From contig DXHU01000015.1 of NCBI GenBank assembly GCA_019113245.1, forward strand, positions 1 through 64,000: a DNA stretch of 64,000 bases, written 5' to 3'. The DNA comes from Candidatus Ornithospirochaeta avicola. Lineage in GTDB: Bacteria; Spirochaetota; Spirochaetia; Sphaerochaetales; Sphaerochaetaceae. Position 1 is the first letter of the stretch. Each line of letters opens with the position of its first letter. Below, piece by piece: positions 62,894 through 64,000 of the stretch. Below the pieces are notes generated by a model. That model worked only from the letters and a program-made list of their open reading frames with translations, ran no database searches and was not told the origin of the DNA. The position numbers and the translations under genes were made by a program.

Positions 62894-64000
62894 CAGCTCT
62901 GCTTTACGTTTGCTGCAACCATGATGATTTCATCATCATCGTTCATGTCAGAGACCTCGAGGTCTGTCAAAAGCTGGAGCTGGGAGAACTCTGTTGCGCT
63001 GAAGTCCATCAGACGTGCACCAAGGCAGAAGTAATAATCAGGGCGCTGGATAAGCTCTGTTCTGTAAACAGCCATATCCTCCCAGAGTTTCTCCATTGAT
63101 GCAATATAGTCTTTTGCTTTGACCATTACACACTGGCCTCTTCCGCGCTGTACCTTGATAAAGCCCTTCTTGTCTATGATTCTTATAGCACCAGGCTGAC
63201 CGTTTGATGTTATTTCACCAAATACATAGAAGAACTTTGTCTTTGCAAGAAGCTCAACCTTATCAACTGTCAGGCGCATGTCTTCAGCAGCAAGCTCCTT
63301 TGCCTCTTCTTCAGTGCATTCGCTCTGAAGATCCGCTGTCTTGACTTCTGTTGCACCTGTTGCGATTGCAGTCACCTTTGATGTCTGAGGATCGATTTCA
63401 ACATGGACCTCGACACTCTCTGGAGTTGCACCGCTCTCAATTGCCTTGTTTGTAGCTTCCTGCTTGATTGCCTTGATGTCTTCCTTGCTCGGGCTCGGAA
63501 TGATTCTCTCAACAACATCTCTGACCATTGCAAGAGCAACACCGATTGAGGAAATGACCTCAGCATTCTCAGGAATTGAGTATTTGACACCCATCTTGTT
63601 GCTGAAGTAGATGATGAGGGAAGCAGCTCCGCCTCCGACTCCTACAAGAGAAATCTGGTCTTTCTCAAGCTTATACTTCTCTGCAAGATCGAGGATGACC
63701 GGCTCAATCTTCGCATATGCGCGCTCCATAATCTGTGTTGCGATATCCTCAACTGTTGTTCCGCAGTAATCTGCAAGAGCCTGCATTGCCTTCTTTGCAG
63801 CCTCGACATTTCCGTAAGAGAAGTGCTCTGGCTTTACAAGTCCGAGTACGTTTGCAGCACAGCTGTTTGTGATAGTAACAGCAGAACCATCCTCAAGGCG
63901 GATTCTTACATAGTCATCAGGATCGCCCGGCTTTGGTGAGAAGAACTCCACCTTTGGTCCTTTGATCTTCTCCGGATCTGTGAATACTGCATAATCAAGA
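62893..64000 (-). CDS. Hydantoinase/oxoprolinase-family protein, 5' end outside window
   Basis: The frame stays open to the right edge, so at least 369 aa of the C-terminal part are present. The GTG at 63951 is an internal valine, not a start. VGVGGGAASLIIYFSNKMG and SIGVALAMVRDVVERI match the glycine-rich ATPase region of the hydantoinase A/oxoprolinase superfamily. Such enzymes open cyclic amides with ATP. The exact substrate is unknown. Confidence 0.8.
   Translation of the reverse strand, partial: LDYAVFTDPEKIKGPKVEFFSPKPGDPDDYVRIRLEDGSAVTITNSCAANVLGLVKPEHFSYGNVEAAKKAMQALADYCGTTVEDIATQIMERAYAKIEPVILDLAEKYKLEKDQISLVGVGGGAASLIIYFSNKMGVKYSIPENAEVISSIGVALAMVRDVVERIIPSPSKEDIKAIKQEATNKAIESGATPESVEVHVEIDPQTSKVTAIATGATEVKTADLQSECTEEEAKELAAEDMRLTVDKVELLAKTKFFYVFGEITSNGQPGAIRIIDKKGFIKVQRGRGQCVMVKAKDYIASMEKLWEDMAVYRTELIQRPDYYFCLGARLMDFSATEFSQLQLLTDLEVSDMNDDDEIIMVAANVKQS

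Overview
The window looks like chromosomal DNA from a fermentative, sugar-importing bacterium, most likely a spirochaete of the Sphaerochaeta/Treponema type. That placement is an inference from gene content: binding proteins with a short FAGGSKE-type signal cleavage region, a DUF3798/DUF6672-type ABC system, a C-terminal-aromatic outer-membrane barrel, glycogen synthase, FucO-type alcohol dehydrogenase and an LDH-family enzyme. No rRNA or species marker is present, so the species cannot be fixed.

Positions 143-18167 form a composite defence island behind a tRNA-Ala(GGC) gene. The tRNA 3' part plus its terminator (197-255) is repeated at 5306-5364, and the last 20 nt of the tRNA recur at 18148-18167. 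This gives two tandem islands. Island A (217-5305) holds a PstI/BsuBI-like type II restriction-modification pair, gene fragments and an orphan gene with an HEPN-like RX4H motif. Island B (5365-18147) holds a type I restriction operon (XRE regulator, hsdM, rhuM-like, hsdS, half-length hsdS, hsdR, then a decayed AlbA_2-type gene) and a PHP-domain/SMC-like ATPase. No integrase is visible in either. The hsdS gene carries two slippage-prone tracts: TAEL-coding 12-nt repeats in the spacer, and a G8 run at its 3' end that would fuse hsdS in frame to the half-hsdS if one G were gained.

18168-32034: an AAA_14/DUF4143 ATPase with twin upstream palindromes, a TetR regulator, valine-pyruvate aminotransferase, and two CUT1 sugar ABC loci separated by a DHH phosphoesterase. 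One CUT1 locus has a cytoplasmic beta-helix protein and no ATPase; the other has an MsmK/UgpC-type ATPase that could serve both.

32035-47861: glgA, fucO, a MATE exporter, a Gfo/Idh/MocA oxidoreductase, ftsH, an LDH-family gene with an altered substrate loop, a Nudix hydrolase coupled to a PLD-helicase-DUF3427 fusion, a P-type Ca2+-ATPase, a glycerophosphodiesterase and ThpR.

47911-64000: an ABC operon of unknown substrate (DUF3798 lipoprotein, double ATPase, two permeases, DUF6672-like), a zinc-ribbon/DUF5685/DnaJ-like cluster, threonine ammonia-lyase with a HAD phosphatase and TetR regulator, an outer-membrane barrel, an M18 aminopeptidase, a TIM-barrel-like protein, an HExxH protein and a truncated hydantoinase/oxoprolinase gene.

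Genes are tightly packed with many 4-nt overlaps. At least eight genes lack a Shine-Dalgarno sequence and have a -10-like hexamer only 6-7 nt before the start codon, which suggests leaderless mRNAs. Several of these promoters sit directly against, or inside, the preceding gene's terminator.
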